Below, piece by piece: positions 48,978-59,327 of a stretch of DNA of 64,000 nt. The stretch covers positions 1-64,000 of the forward strand of contig CACNRG010000005.1 of NCBI GenBank assembly GCA_902622805.1. Direction: 5' to 3'. Position 1 is the first letter of the stretch; each line of letters begins with the position of its first letter. The position numbers were made by a program, and so were the translations under genes. Origin of the DNA: an uncultured Pelagibacteraceae bacterium (GTDB lineage: Bacteria > Pseudomonadota > Alphaproteobacteria > Pelagibacterales > Pelagibacteraceae). The notes below the pieces were generated by a model. That model was not told the DNA's origin, ran no database searches, and worked only from the letters and a program-made list of their open reading frames with translations.

Positions 48978-49925
48978 TTATTTTTGTTTTAATATTTTTC
49001 TAGCAGGTGCAGTTTTTCTTATCCAAGATTTTGGGATAGTATTGACTCCTTTTAAAGCAGCAAAATAGGCTCCAATAAAATTAACTCTTGAACAATTACA
49101 GCCACCAGCTTTAATTGTTCTTAAAATTGCACTTTTGTAATTTGTTGAATTAATAATTGAGTGAATTGAGCTATTAAAAGTTCCAGGATAGCTACATGCC
49201 ATTCCTAATTTTTTTACTACTTTTGGGTGAGGTTTTGATTTTAATTTTTTTACCTTTTTTATATCTTCAACAATATTTTTAAAATATGAGTCATTTTTGA
49301 ATTTTTTTAAAAATTCATTAATGGGATCTTTGGCGCCTTTAAGAGCTAAATTTATGAGATGAAACTTAGCTAAAGCATACTTAAGGCTTATTTTCGAAAC
49401 AGTAATAGTTGAGATCATTTTTTTTAATGTGTTAAAATCATAACCATATAAAAAATAGGGTAGAGTAGCACAATAACCATCAGATTCATTTACCTTAGCG
49501 CCACCTGTTAATTTTTTTTTAGTTTTAATATTTCTAACTGTTTCAATAATATTTTGATGTATCCAAGGTCCTTTAATTATACCTCGCCAATCTTTAACTT
49601 TTCTATATTTGGCTCTAAGATTGAGATTTTTCCAATACACACTTCCAGGACCAAAGTTTTTAGTAATATTTTTTTTAAATCTTTCTTCTATATTTTCGTG
49701 TCCTTCAGTTAGTGTTTTGAACATTACCTGGCCAACATCATTGTAGCCTGAAACCTTTCCGGTTTTAATATTATAAAAAGGACTTTTATTTTTTTTTAAG
49801 AAAGTAAAATCTTTCTTTCCTTTAATATAACTAAATAGTTTTTTTTGATTATAAACCCAGTGTAAAGGTCTAGCTGCAGCATCAGCTACAGTTGCTCCTA
49901 AAAAAACATGTAAATTATTTCTCAC
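48978..49925 (-). CDS. ADP-ribosylglycohydrolase superfamily protein (J1-crystallin-like)
   Basis: All-helical protein related to ADP-ribosylglycohydrolases and jellyfish J1 crystallins. Family-like segments are FLGATVADAAARPLHWVY at the N-terminus and AGGCNCSRVNFIGAYFAAL near the C-terminus. In active hydrolases the second motif is GGDTDT with metal-binding aspartates; here the aspartates are Cys and Ser, so the metal site is altered. I chose GTG at 49925, one base after trxB; a start at 49958 would overlap trxB by 32 bases. The substrate is unknown. Confidence 0.75.
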   Translation of the reverse strand: MRNNLHVFLGATVADAAARPLHWVYNQKKLFSYIKGKKDFTFLKKNKSPFYNIKTGKVSGYNDVGQVMFKTLTEGHENIEERFKKNITKNFGPGSVYWKNLNLRAKYRKVKDWRGIIKGPWIHQNIIETVRNIKTKKKLTGGAKVNESDGYCATLPYFLYGYDFNTLKKMISTITVSKISLKYALAKFHLINLALKGAKDPINEFLKKFKNDSYFKNIVEDIKKVKKLKSKPHPKVVKKLGMACSYPGTFNSSIHSIINSTNYKSAILRTIKAGGCNCSRVNFIGAYFAALKGVNTIPKSWIRKTAPARKILKQK

Positions 49926-49926
49926 T

Positions 49927-50874
49927 TTACTTATGTGAAAGATGTTTTTCAGCCTCAAGTGCAGCCATACATCCCATGCCAGCAGCAGTTACGGCTTGTC
50001 TAAAAGTTTTGTCCTTAACATCTCCAGCAGCATAAACTCCAGGGATATTAGTTTCAGTAGAGTCAGGTTTGGTGATTAAATACCCTTCATTATCCATATT
50101 TAATTGATCTTTAAATAATGACGTGGCTGGGTCATGACCTATTGCAACAAACAAACCATCAACTTTGATTTCTTCAATTTTATTTGTTTTTACATTTTTT
50201 ATTTTTATACCTTTTACATTTTTAGGTTCTGTGTCTCCAAATACATCTTCGACAACAGAATCCCAAATTATCTCAATCTTTTTATTTTCCATTAGTTTTT
50301 TTTGTAGTAATTTTTCTGCTCTTAAACTATCTCGTCTATGAATTAATTTTACTTTCGAGGCAAACTTTGTAAGAAACATTGCTTCTTCGACAGCAGCATT
50401 ACCACCACCGACAACTGCAACCTCTTTTTCTTTAAAGAAAAACCCATCACACGTAGCACAAGCAGAAACACCAAAACCTCTAAATTCTTGTTCTGAGTTT
50501 AGATTTAACCACCTAGCCTGCGCACCAGTTGAAATAATTATACTGTCAGCGGTATATTTTTGACCACTATCTCCAACCGCTTCAAAAGGTTTAGATTTTA
50601 AATTTACAGAATTTATATGGTCTTCAATCATTTCCGTTCCAACTGCTTTTGCTTGATCTTTCATTTGGTCCATTAACCAAGGTCCTTGAATGACATCAGC
50701 AAACCCAGGATAATTTTCTACATCTGTAGTTGTTGTTAATTGTCCTCCAGGCTCAGACCCATAAACTAAAATAGGATTCAGCATAGCTCTAGCTGCATAA
50801 ACTGCAGCAGTATATCCAGCTGGACCGGATCCAATTATTAACACTTTTGTGTGTTTAGTTGGATTTTGACTCAT
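49927..50874 (-). CDS. trxB: Thioredoxin-disulfide reductase
   Basis: NADPH flavoenzyme that keeps thioredoxin reduced, supporting peroxiredoxins and ribonucleotide reductase. The 315-residue protein has the FAD motif IIGSGPAGYTAAVYAARA, the redox pair in SACATCDGFF, the NADPH motif VVGGGNAAVEEAMF and the closing GVYAAGDVKDKTFRQAVTAA. It diverges from the ELM1-family gene across 21 bases. Reduced thioredoxin could serve the peroxiredoxin encoded at 6522-7010. Confidence 0.96.
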   Translation of the reverse strand: MSQNPTKHTKVLIIGSGPAGYTAAVYAARAMLNPILVYGSEPGGQLTTTTDVENYPGFADVIQGPWLMDQMKDQAKAVGTEMIEDHINSVNLKSKPFEAVGDSGQKYTADSIIISTGAQARWLNLNSEQEFRGFGVSACATCDGFFFKEKEVAVVGGGNAAVEEAMFLTKFASKVKLIHRRDSLRAEKLLQKKLMENKKIEIIWDSVVEDVFGDTEPKNVKGIKIKNVKTNKIEEIKVDGLFVAIGHDPATSLFKDQLNMDNEGYLITKPDSTETNIPGVYAAGDVKDKTFRQAVTAAGMGCMAALEAEKHLSHK

Positions 50875-50895
50875 ATGAAAGCTATATAGTAATTA

Positions 50896-51840
50896 ATGAA
50901 CAAATTAAAAGGTATATTATTAACTCAAGGTATGCATGGTATGATCAGCCAAGTAGAGGGATTAGCAAAAGCTTTAGATATTGAATTTACTCACCAGAAA
51001 GTTGAACTAAATAATTTTTGGAAAATGATTCCTCCAAAATTTACTCCAATTTCACAAAGTGTTTATAAAAAAATTAACCAGTCCGAGTTTGATATAATTA
51101 TTTCTTGTGGACGTAAAAGTGTAATTCCTTCAATTCACTTAAAAAATAACTCAAAAAAAAAAATAATTAATATTCATATTCAAGATCCAAAAGTAAACTT
51201 TAATCATTTTGATTTTATTGTTGCTCCTGAGCATGATTTTATAAAAGGTCGAAATGTAATTAATACAAAAGGTGCAATTCACTATCTTACAGATGAAGAA
51301 ATTATTAAAAATAAAGATTATTTAAGTTCATTCATTAAAAATGACCATAGAAAAATTTGTTCATTAATTTTGGGTGGTCCAACTAAGTATTATGATTATT
51401 CTTTAGAGAATATAAAAAATATTTTTTTCATTTTAAATAATTTACTAAAAAAAAATGATCTTCAGCTTGTTGTAATACCATCGATGAGAACTCCAAAAAA
51501 CACAATTGATTATGCTAAAGAATATTTTGGAGAAAATCATACAATTATAAGTAATGTAGATAAAAAAGCCTATTTATCAGCTTTATCTAGATCTAATAGT
51601 ATAGTTGTTACCTGTGACTCAAGCTCAATGATTTCGGAGGCAGCATTAACTGGAAAACCTATTTATGTCGCAAATATTTTGCCCAAAAAAAATGATAAAA
51701 GATTTCAAGAATTTAGAAATTTATTTAGAGAGCTAAATATAATAAGAAATTTAGGTGAAGATGTGGAAAATTGGAGCTATAAAAAACTAGATGAAACGAA
51801 TAGAGTAGCAAATATTATTAAACAAAAAATTAATTCTTAA
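50896..51840 (+). CDS. ELM1-family (DUF1022) protein
   Basis: Protein of the mitochondrial fission ELM1 family, which is widespread in alphaproteobacteria and has a glycosyltransferase-like (GT-B) fold. The 314-residue protein shows GILLTQGMHGMISQVEGLAKAL at the start (parts LLTQGMHG and QVEGLAKAL), ISCGRKSV, HIQDPKVNFNHFD and VVTCDSSSMISEA. These are typical for the family. The biochemical role in bacteria is not established. Its stop overlaps the ATG of the 2OG oxygenase gene (TAATG), so both are probably made together. Confidence 0.85.
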   Translation: MNKLKGILLTQGMHGMISQVEGLAKALDIEFTHQKVELNNFWKMIPPKFTPISQSVYKKINQSEFDIIISCGRKSVIPSIHLKNNSKKKIINIHIQDPKVNFNHFDFIVAPEHDFIKGRNVINTKGAIHYLTDEEIIKNKDYLSSFIKNDHRKICSLILGGPTKYYDYSLENIKNIFFILNNLLKKNDLQLVVIPSMRTPKNTIDYAKEYFGENHTIISNVDKKAYLSALSRSNSIVVTCDSSSMISEAALTGKPIYVANILPKKNDKRFQEFRNLFRELNIIRNLGEDVENWSYKKLDETNRVANIIKQKINS

Positions 51841-52505
51841 TGTCTTTTTTAAATTCAATTAAAGATCAATCTAAAAAATATAGATTTCCCTTTGATCATT
51901 GGGAGTACAGTAATGCTCTTACAAATGAAGCAATAGAAGAAATTATTAAGGCAGATATTCCAGATGTTAGTAAACATAATCTTAGTTATGATGGAACAAG
52001 AGCTATTGACGGTGGTGCTGCAGAGTTTAGAGAAGGAATTGCGTCTGGAGGTAAAGCAATTAAGTTTAGATGTTTCGTAACAAAAGAAAATGCATCACAA
52101 TTTCCAAACTTGGTAAAATTTATTAAGGAACTTCAATCTAGAGAGGTACATGAAACTATTTCAAAAATGATTAATAAAAATTTGTCAGGCTCATATGTTA
52201 GAGTGGAGGTAATTTGTGATAGAGAGGGTTTTTGGCTAAAGCCTCACTGTGACATTAAAGAAAAGTTAATGTCAGGTTTAATTTTTGTGAATAACGCAAA
52301 CGAGTCATTGGAGCTTGGGACAGATTTTTATAATGAAAAATTGGAAAAAGTAAAAACAGTTCCTTATAAACATAATTATGGATATCTTTTTACAAGTGGG
52401 CCTAATACATGGCATGGAATGGAAAAAAAGAAAATAGTTAAAGAAAGAAGATGTATACAAGTAAATTATGTAACTTTTGAGACAGATTGGAAAGTAAATA
52501 TTTAA
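51840..52505 (+). CDS. 2OG-Fe(II) oxygenase family protein
   Basis: Probable iron- and 2-oxoglutarate-dependent dioxygenase of 221 residues. The iron ligands are visible as His and Asp in [18 protein letters not shown] and a second His in TWHGMEKKK; an Arg suited to bind 2-oxoglutarate follows in [10 protein letters not shown]. The substrate is unknown. It is coupled to the ELM1-family gene and shares the palindromic stop TTAA with carB. A role in modifying a sugar, lipid or protein product of the partner is speculation. Confidence 0.82.
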   Translation: MSFLNSIKDQSKKYRFPFDHWEYSNALTNEAIEEIIKADIPDVSKHNLSYDGTRAIDGGAAEFREGIASGGKAIKFRCFVTKENASQFPNLVKFIKELQSREVHETISKMINKNLSGSYVRVEVICDREGFWLKPHCDIKEKLMSGLIFVNNANESLELGTDFYNEKLEKVKTVPYKHNYGYLFTSGPNTWHGMEKKKIVKERRCIQVNYVTFETDWKVNI

Positions 52506-55500
52506 ATATCTTGAAGTGATGTAACTTCTAACTTTCTAGTTTTTAGAGATCTTATTGCTTCCAAACATGCTAGAGCAGTTGACATATTAGTACAATAAGG
52601 AACTTTATTTTTCAGAGTTCCTCTTCTTAGAGCAATTGCATCATTTAACCTGTGCTCAGAATTTCCTCCACCAGTATTAATTACCAAAGCAATTTTTTTA
52701 GAGTCTAATACATCTACTATGTGGGGAGATCCACTACTTACTTTATTTATAATTTTACATTTCATTTTATGTTTTCTAATATATTCAGCAGTTCCTCTTG
52801 TTGCACACAATGTAAAATTTAATTTTATAAGTTCTTTGGCCAAACCAATTCCTTCATCTTTATGTGAATCCTTTAAAGATATAAAAGCAAGACCATGTTT
52901 TGGTAAAGAATTTGCAGAAGCTATTTGACTTTTAGCAAATGCCATTCCAAAGTTTTTATCAAAGCCCATCACCTCACCAGTTGACTTCATCTCAGGACCT
53001 AAAAGTAAATCACTGTTAGGGAATTTATTAAAAGGAAATACAGCTTCTTTAACTGCATACATTCCCTTAGAATTATCTTTTAAATGAAATTTAGATAATT
53101 TTTCACCTGCCATTACTCTTGATGCAATTTTAGCAAGAGGCAGACCTTTTGCTTTTGAGACAAATGGTACCGTTCTACTTGCTCTAGGATTTACTTCGAT
53201 TACAAAAATTTCATCTTTTTTGATTGCAAACTGAACATTCATGAAACCTTTAACTTTTAAAGCCAAAGCTAATTTTTTAGTTTGATTTTCAATTTCTTTA
53301 ATCAAGTATGGTTTGATAGATATTGGAGGTAAACTACAAGCAGAGTCGCCTGAGTGAATTCCAGCCTCTTCAATGTGCTGCATGATACCAGCTACATGGA
53401 CTAGTTTTCCATCAGATATTGCATCAACATCAACTTCCATTGCATGATTAATAAACTTATCAACTAAAATCGGATTTTTCTCAGCTGCTTTAAATGCCTC
53501 CTCAACAAAATTTTTAAGCTGGTTTTTTTCATGGACTATTTCCATTGCTCTTCCACCAAGAACGTATGATGGTCTAACCATCAAAGGTAAACCGATTTTA
53601 TCAGCTATTTGAATAGCTTGTTTAAAATTTTTTGCAATTCCACTTTCAGCCTGTTTAAGCCTCAACCTACTAAGTAAATTTCTAAATCTGTCTCTGTCTT
53701 CTGCTAAATCAATTGATGTATATTGTGTTCCCAAGATTGGAAGCCTGTTATCATGTAAAAATTTTGCAAGTTTAATAGGGGTTTGGCCACCAAATTGAGC
53801 AATAACCCCAACTAAGTTACCTTTTTCTTTTTCTTTCTTGATTATATTAAAAACATATTCTTCTTTGAGTGGTTCAAAATATAATCGATCGCTAGTATCA
53901 TAATCTGTTGAAACTGTTTCAGGATTACAATTAACCATAATCGTCTCAAATCCAGCTCCTTTTAACGCAAAACTAGCCTGGCAGCAGCAATAGTCAAATT
54001 CTATTCCTTGTCCAATCCTATTAGGACCTCCGCCTAGAATAATAATTTTTTTCTTCATTGATGGATTTGCTTCACATTCTGAATTGATTGAGAAATTTCT
54101 TTGATATGTTGAGTACATGTAGGGTGTGAAAGATTTAAATTCAGCCGCACAAGTATCAACTTTTTTAAATACTGGTAAAATTTTAAGTGCAGTTCTTTTT
54201 TGTCTTATTATATCCTCTGATGTATTTGTTAACTCTGCTAATTTTTTGTCAGAAAAGCCTATCGATTTAATTTTATTAAATTCATTAAAATCTTTTGGCA
54301 ATCCTTTATTTTTAATCTTAATTTCATTCTCTACTATTTCTTTAATTTGTCCAAGAAACCAAGGATCGATTTTGGATAATGTATAAATTCTTTTTAAATC
54401 TATTTTTTTCCTTATTGCTTCAGCAACAAGTAAAAGTTTGTTAGGAATATTTTCTTTAAGTTTTTTTTCAATTTGTTTTTTACTTAAATCAAATATTCTA
54501 TCAAATCCTGAAAAACCAGTTTCAAGGGATACAAGTGCTTTTTGAACAGACTCTTTAAAGTTTCTTCCTATAGCCATAGCTTCACCTACTGATTTCATTG
54601 ATGTGCCTAAGGTAGCAGGGGAAGTTGAGAATTTTTCAAAAGTAAATCTTGGAATTTTTGTTACCACGTAATCAATACTTGGTTCAAATGATGCAGGTGT
54701 CACTTTGGTGATTTCATTCTTCAATTCATCCAAGGTGTAACCAACCGCAAGTTTTGCAGCAACTTTTGCAATCGGAAATCCAGTTGCTTTTGAAGCAAGT
54801 GCTGATGATCTTGAAACTCTAGGGTTCATTTCAATCACAACCATTCGGCCATTTTTAGGATTGATTGCAAATTGAACATTTGATCCACCTGTCTCAACAC
54901 CAATTTTTCTTAAACATGCAATGGAGGCATTTCTCATTATTTGGTATTCTTTATCAGTTAATGTAAGCGCTGGTGCAACAGTTACTGAGTCGCCAGTATG
55001 TATTCCCATCGGATCAACATTTTCAATTGAACAAATAATGATACAGTTATCTTTTTTATCTCTTACAACTTCCATCTCAAATTCTTTCCAGCCCTCTAAA
55101 CATTCTTCAACTAATACCTGACTAACCGGAGATTCATGAAGTCCGCTTTTAATTATTTTAAGATAGTCTTTTTTATTTTTAGCTATACCACCTCCTAAAC
55201 CTCCAAGTGTAAATGCAGGTCTTATGATTGCTGGAAGACCAATTTTTTTTAAAACTTTGGGTGCTTTATTGATGGAATTTACAATTTCAGATTTGGGTAA
55301 ATCTAACCCAATATCAATCATATTTTTTCTAAATTTCTTTCTATCTTCAGCATTAGCAATTGCTTTAGAGTTTGCCCCTATGAGTTCAATTTTATATCTT
55401 TTTAAAATTCCTTTCTTCTCAGCTTCCATTGCGAGATTAAGTGCAGTCTGACCTCCCATAGTTGGAAGAATTGCATCTGGTGTCTCTTTTTTAAGAATTT

Positions 55501-55726
55501 TTTCTAAAATTTCTAATGTTATTGGCTCTATATAAGTTTTATCTGCAACATCTGGATCAGTCATTATAGTTGCAGGATTTGAGTTTATTAAAATTACTTT
55601 ATAACCCTCATCTTTTAAAGCTTTACAAGCTTGTGTACCTGAATAATCAAATTCACATGCTTGACCAATAACAATGGGTCCAGCTCCTACAACTAATATT
55701 TTTTTAATATCTTTTCTTTTTGGCAT
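52502..55726 (-). CDS. carB: Carbamoyl-phosphate synthase large subunit
   Basis: Makes carbamoyl phosphate for arginine and pyrimidine synthesis from bicarbonate, ammonia and two ATP. The 1074-residue protein has two homologous ATP-grasp halves. The first begins [20 protein letters not shown] with GGLGGGIA and the second [39 protein letters not shown] and [18 protein letters not shown] are the metal-binding repeats. An allosteric MGS-like domain forms the C-terminus. It overlaps carA by 23 bases. Confidence 0.98.
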   Translation of the reverse strand: MPKRKDIKKILVVGAGPIVIGQACEFDYSGTQACKALKDEGYKVILINSNPATIMTDPDVADKTYIEPITLEILEKILKKETPDAILPTMGGQTALNLAMEAEKKGILKRYKIELIGANSKAIANAEDRKKFRKNMIDIGLDLPKSEIVNSINKAPKVLKKIGLPAIIRPAFTLGGLGGGIAKNKKDYLKIIKSGLHESPVSQVLVEECLEGWKEFEMEVVRDKKDNCIIICSIENVDPMGIHTGDSVTVAPALTLTDKEYQIMRNASIACLRKIGVETGGSNVQFAINPKNGRMVVIEMNPRVSRSSALASKATGFPIAKVAAKLAVGYTLDELKNEITKVTPASFEPSIDYVVTKIPRFTFEKFSTSPATLGTSMKSVGEAMAIGRNFKESVQKALVSLETGFSGFDRIFDLSKKQIEKKLKENIPNKLLLVAEAIRKKIDLKRIYTLSKIDPWFLGQIKEIVENEIKIKNKGLPKDFNEFNKIKSIGFSDKKLAELTNTSEDIIRQKRTALKILPVFKKVDTCAAEFKSFTPYMYSTYQRNFSINSECEANPSMKKKIIILGGGPNRIGQGIEFDYCCCQASFALKGAGFETIMVNCNPETVSTDYDTSDRLYFEPLKEEYVFNIIKKEKEKGNLVGVIAQFGGQTPIKLAKFLHDNRLPILGTQYTSIDLAEDRDRFRNLLSRLRLKQAESGIAKNFKQAIQIADKIGLPLMVRPSYVLGGRAMEIVHEKNQLKNFVEEAFKAAEKNPILVDKFINHAMEVDVDAISDGKLVHVAGIMQHIEEAGIHSGDSACSLPPISIKPYLIKEIENQTKKLALALKVKGFMNVQFAIKKDEIFVIEVNPRASRTVPFVSKAKGLPLAKIASRVMAGEKLSKFHLKDNSKGMYAVKEAVFPFNKFPNSDLLLGPEMKSTGEVMGFDKNFGMAFAKSQIASANSLPKHGLAFISLKDSHKDEGIGLAKELIKLNFTLCATRGTAEYIRKHKMKCKIINKVSSGSPHIVDVLDSKKIALVINTGGGNSEHRLNDAIALRRGTLKNKVPYCTNMSTALACLEAIRSLKTRKLEVTSLQDI

Positions 55727-56897
55727 TTTTTTTCATATAGTTAATAAATTCTTGAAACAAATAGACACTATCCTGTGGCCCAGGGTTTGACTCTGGATGA
55801 TACTGAACTGAAAATATTGGTTTGTTTTTAAGTTTAATTCCTTCAATCGTATTATCAAAAAGTGACTTATGAGTTACCTCTATTTTTTTTGGCAAAGTTT
55901 CTTCAACAACTACAAAACCATGATTTTGACTGGTGATTTCAACTTTATCATGCACTAAATTTTTGACAGGATGGTTTGCACCTCTATGTCCTAACTTCAT
56001 TTTTTTTGTTTTTCCGCCTAAAGCTAATGCTAAAATTTGATGACCTAAACATATTCCAAATACAGGTAAATTTTTTTTAATTAATTTATTTAGTATTTCT
56101 ATTGCATATTTTCCTGTTGCTGCAGGATCACCAGGACCATTGGATAAAAATATTCCATTCGGTTTAAGATCTAATATTTTTTCAGCAGAAGTTTTGCAAG
56201 AGACGACTGTTACTTTACATTTGAAGTCTGAAAAATATCTTAAAATATTCTTTTTAATTCCATAATCAATTGCAACAACATGAAAAGAATTTTTTGTATT
56301 TTTTTTATATCCTGTTTCTTTCTTCCAAGTTTTAAAACCTGTCCAAACATAGTTTTTTGAGGTTGTTACAGATTCTGCAAGATCAAGATTTTTTAATCCA
56401 CTCCATTTAATAGTTGAGTTTGTTAATTTGCTAACATTAAATTTTCCATTTTTTGAATAAGAAATTGTTCCTTTAGGCGCCCCTTTATCTCTTATTAAGT
56501 TTGTCAAACTTCTTGTATCTAGCCCTGTAATTCCAACAATCTTATTTTTTTTCAGCCAGGAATCTAAATGCAAAAATGCTCTATAATTTGAAGGAGAGGT
56601 TATTTCAGAATTAAAGATCACACCTCTTGTCCAGATTTTGTCAGACTCAGTATCCTCTTTGTTAGTACCAACATTTCCAATATGTGGAAATGTAAAGTTA
56701 ATAATCTGACCTGCATAAGAAGGGTCAGAAATAATTTCTTGGTATCCTGTTAAAGAGGTATTAAAGCAAACCTCACCAGTTGCTTCTCCTTGATATCCAA
56801 TTCCAATACCTTTAAAAACTCTCTTGTTTTCAAGAACTAAAACGCCTGTGTGATTTTGAGATTTTTTTGAGTTTGTTTTTTTTGCTTTTTTGATCAA
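55704..56897 (-). CDS. carA: Carbamoyl-phosphate synthase small subunit
   Basis: Glutamine amidotransferase subunit supplying ammonia to CarB. The 397-residue protein has [20 protein letters not shown] at the N-terminus, the nucleophilic cysteine in [16 protein letters not shown], and the catalytic His and Glu in [13 protein letters not shown] stop codon lies directly upstream of the TTG at 56897, the first plausible start, so initiation at TTG is likely. It diverges from yqeY across 126 bases. Confidence 0.96.
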   Translation of the reverse strand: MIKKAKKTNSKKSQNHTGVLVLENKRVFKGIGIGYQGEATGEVCFNTSLTGYQEIISDPSYAGQIINFTFPHIGNVGTNKEDTESDKIWTRGVIFNSEITSPSNYRAFLHLDSWLKKNKIVGITGLDTRSLTNLIRDKGAPKGTISYSKNGKFNVSKLTNSTIKWSGLKNLDLAESVTTSKNYVWTGFKTWKKETGYKKNTKNSFHVVAIDYGIKKNILRYFSDFKCKVTVVSCKTSAEKILDLKPNGIFLSNGPGDPAATGKYAIEILNKLIKKNLPVFGICLGHQILALALGGKTKKMKLGHRGANHPVKNLVHDKVEITSQNHGFVVVEETLPKKIEVTHKSLFDNTIEGIKLKNKPIFSVQYHPESNPGPQDSVYLFQEFINYMKKNAKKKRY

Positions 56898-56961
56898 TTA
56901 CAACTCATAAGTTAAAGGTTAATACAATAATTGATTTATTATCGCAACAGAGATGTATTAT

Positions 56962-56983
56962 AAAATTGTAAAAAAACAATTTT
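56962..56983. repeat. Inverted repeat in the carA/yqeY divergent region
   Basis: AAAATTGT (56962-56969) and ACAATTTT (56976-56983) form a perfect 8-base inverted repeat around six A. It lies in the 126-base gap between the divergent carA and yqeY starts. TATAAT on the minus strand (56962-56957) touches it and could be the carA -10 box, although no good -35 box is seen. It may be an operator or a small hairpin. Confidence 0.4.
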
Positions 56984-57023
56984 TCTTTTGAAGATTTTTT
57001 TCATTGCAGTAGATTAAAAAAAT

Positions 57024-57485
57024 ATGCCATTAAAAGAGACAATCGAAACTGAATATAAAAACGCCTTAAAAGCCAAAGATAGAACAAAAATATCAACTTA
57101 TAGGTTAATTTTATCATCAATAAAGGATCTGGATATTTCAAATAGATCTGGCCCAAATAAAAAAGAAACAGATGATGAAGACATAAAAAAGCTTTTGAAA
57201 AAAATGGTCAAACAAAGATCCGAATCGATCGATATCTACAAAAAAAACAATAGGACAGATCTTTTAGAGGTAGAACAAAATGAATATGATATTTTAACAA
57301 GCTTTTTACCTAAGCAACTTGGAGACGAAGAAACAAAAAAAATATGTTCTGAATTAATTTCTAGGTTAGGAGCAAGTTCAGTAAAAGATATGGGCAAAGT
57401 TATGGGAGAATTAAAAAAATTACATTCAGATGAAATTGATTTTGCAAAAGCTGGTCCTCTCATTAAAGAATTATTAAATAGTTGA
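57024..57485 (+). CDS. yqeY: GatB/YqeY domain-containing protein
   Basis: Small helical protein with the tRNA-binding tail domain also found in the GatB amidotransferase subunit. The 153-residue protein shows YKNALKAKDRTKISTYRLIL, DDEDIKKLLKKMVKQRSESI and EYDILTSFLPKQL, all typical of YqeY. No enzymatic role is established. It precedes dnaG and rpoD, a conserved alphaproteobacterial order, and overlaps the dnaG start. Confidence 0.93.
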   Translation: MPLKETIETEYKNALKAKDRTKISTYRLILSSIKDLDISNRSGPNKKETDDEDIKKLLKKMVKQRSESIDIYKKNNRTDLLEVEQNEYDILTSFLPKQLGDEETKKICSELISRLGASSVKDMGKVMGELKKLHSDEIDFAKAGPLIKELLNS

Positions 57486-59260
57486 TGAAATATCCTAAAG
57501 AATATCTTGATGAAATTAAAACAAGGTTAAAAGTTTCAACTGTTGTATCAAAGTCTGTTGTCTTAAAAAAAAGAGGAAAAGAGTTTGTTGGTTTGTCTCC
57601 TTTTAAAAATGAAAAAACTCCATCATTTACAGTCAATGATGAAAAAGAATTTTATCATTGTTTTGCAACATCAGAACATGGAAACATTTTTGATTTTGTA
57701 ATGAAAATTCAAAATCTAAAATTTGGCGAGGCAGTAAAGCATTTAGCTCAATTAGCTGGAATGCAACCTTATATATTTTCAAAGCAAGATGAGGAAAGAG
57801 AAAAAAAGTGGAAGGAGTACCAATCAATCTATAGTCAATATGTAGATTTTTACCACAACGAATTATTAAAAAACGAAAGTTATTCTATTGCGAGAGACTA
57901 TTTAAAAAATAGATCTTTAACTAAAGAAGAGGTTAAAAAATTTAAAATTGGATACATACAAAAAAATCCAAATTTCTATGAAAAATTAAAAGATCATTAT
58001 AGTGAGAAAACTTTAGCTGAAACTGGTTTGTTTTATTTAGATGAAAAAAAGAAAATTTATGTTGAAAGATTTAGAGGAAGATTAATTTTTCCAATTAATA
58101 ATATTTCAGGTCAACCTATTGCATTAGGTGGAAGAATAATTGAAAATCTAGACTATTTAGCTAAATATATAAATTCACCTGAAACAAATTTTTTTAAAAA
58201 AGGATCCAATCTATATAATTTAGATGTAGCCCGAAAACTTTCTAATAAAATAGATCACATCTATTTAGTTGAGGGTTATATGGATGTAGTTGGTTTAAGT
58301 AAAAATGGTGTCGACAATGTAGTTGCAAATCTTGGAACTTCTTTAACAGATAAACAAATTTTAACTCTTAACCAATTTTTTGAAGATATTATTATTTGCT
58401 TTGATGGTGATGAAAGTGGTTATAAAGCAGCATTAAGAGCAGCAGAGAATTCTATTAAAGAATTAAAACCTGAAAAACAAATCTCATTTTTATTTTTACC
58501 GGACAAGGAAGATCCAGATAGCTATGTAAATAAAAATGGTAAAGTCAATTTTGTAAATTTTACAAAACAAAGCAAGTTATCTATTCATCAATTTATTTTT
58601 AGTCATTATAAAAAACAAACAGAAAATAATCCCTCATCATTGGCAATTTTTGAAAAAAAACTAAGGAGTATATCTAATACAATAAAAGATGACTTTATAA
58701 AAAAATATGTATTAGAATATTTTTTAGAAAAAATTGCAGAATTAACACCTCATTCTAACGAAAAACAAAAAAGGTTTTATGTTAAATCAATTAAGTCATT
58801 AGCTTCTACTAAAAAACATTATAATGAAAGCCAATCTTTAACTGGTGTGGAGCTTAAAGAATTTTCTTTATTATATTTAATTATGAATAATTTGAAATTA
58901 ATACAAACAAATATCCATTTAATTGAAAATATTAAGTTGTTTACGGAGGTAAATAAGCAAATATTTGAATTAATCATTGAAAAATTAAAATCATCAAAAC
59001 TAACTAATATTAAGGATTTAAATCTAGACAAACAACTTTTGGATAAGATAAATAAATTTGCACCAATCAAGCATATTTTAAAAAATAAATCTGATGATGA
59101 TCATGAAGTTATTGAGTTGCTAGAAGATACAGCTCGAGATCTAATGAACTATGACCTTGAATTCAGAATTCAAGAATTAGAATCGAAGTTTTCTAAAGAT
59201 TTGAGTGAAGCAACATTTAATGAGCTAAAAGAGCTTAAAAAAAAGCAAAATATCAATTAA
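57485..59260 (+). CDS. dnaG: DNA primase with a degenerate zinc ribbon
   Basis: Makes RNA primers for replication. The 591-residue protein has an N-terminal CHC2-type domain, a TOPRIM core (YLVEGYMDVVGLSKNGV, then FDGDESGYKAALRA) and a C-terminal helicase-binding region. In the zinc ribbon, the usual CPFH is SPFK in GLSPFKNEKTPSF and the second CxxC is reduced to one Cys in YHCFATSEHGN. Thus only one of four ligands remains. The ATG at 57485 is preferred to a TTG one codon upstream. Confidence 0.96.
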   Translation: MKYPKEYLDEIKTRLKVSTVVSKSVVLKKRGKEFVGLSPFKNEKTPSFTVNDEKEFYHCFATSEHGNIFDFVMKIQNLKFGEAVKHLAQLAGMQPYIFSKQDEEREKKWKEYQSIYSQYVDFYHNELLKNESYSIARDYLKNRSLTKEEVKKFKIGYIQKNPNFYEKLKDHYSEKTLAETGLFYLDEKKKIYVERFRGRLIFPINNISGQPIALGGRIIENLDYLAKYINSPETNFFKKGSNLYNLDVARKLSNKIDHIYLVEGYMDVVGLSKNGVDNVVANLGTSLTDKQILTLNQFFEDIIICFDGDESGYKAALRAAENSIKELKPEKQISFLFLPDKEDPDSYVNKNGKVNFVNFTKQSKLSIHQFIFSHYKKQTENNPSSLAIFEKKLRSISNTIKDDFIKKYVLEYFLEKIAELTPHSNEKQKRFYVKSIKSLASTKKHYNESQSLTGVELKEFSLLYLIMNNLKLIQTNIHLIENIKLFTEVNKQIFELIIEKLKSSKLTNIKDLNLDKQLLDKINKFAPIKHILKNKSDDDHEVIELLEDTARDLMNYDLEFRIQELESKFSKDLSEATFNELKELKKKQNIN

Positions 59261-59292
59261 TCACACTAAATTAATAATGGATTTTTACAAAT

Positions 59293-59323
59293 TTGACACT
59301 ATATAAGACTCTTCAAATTATAT
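59293..59323 (+). promoter_or_regulatory. Possible rpoD promoter overlapping the coding start
   Basis: A perfect TTGACA (59293-59298) is followed by A+T-rich candidates for a -10 box, such as ATTATA (18-base spacer) or TTATAT (19-base spacer, 59318-59323). Transcription would begin at about the GTG at 59328, giving a nearly leaderless message, or favour the in-frame ATG at 59364. One GANTC site (GACTC, 59306-59310) lies in the spacer. Confidence 0.4.
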
Positions 59324-59327
59324 AGCT

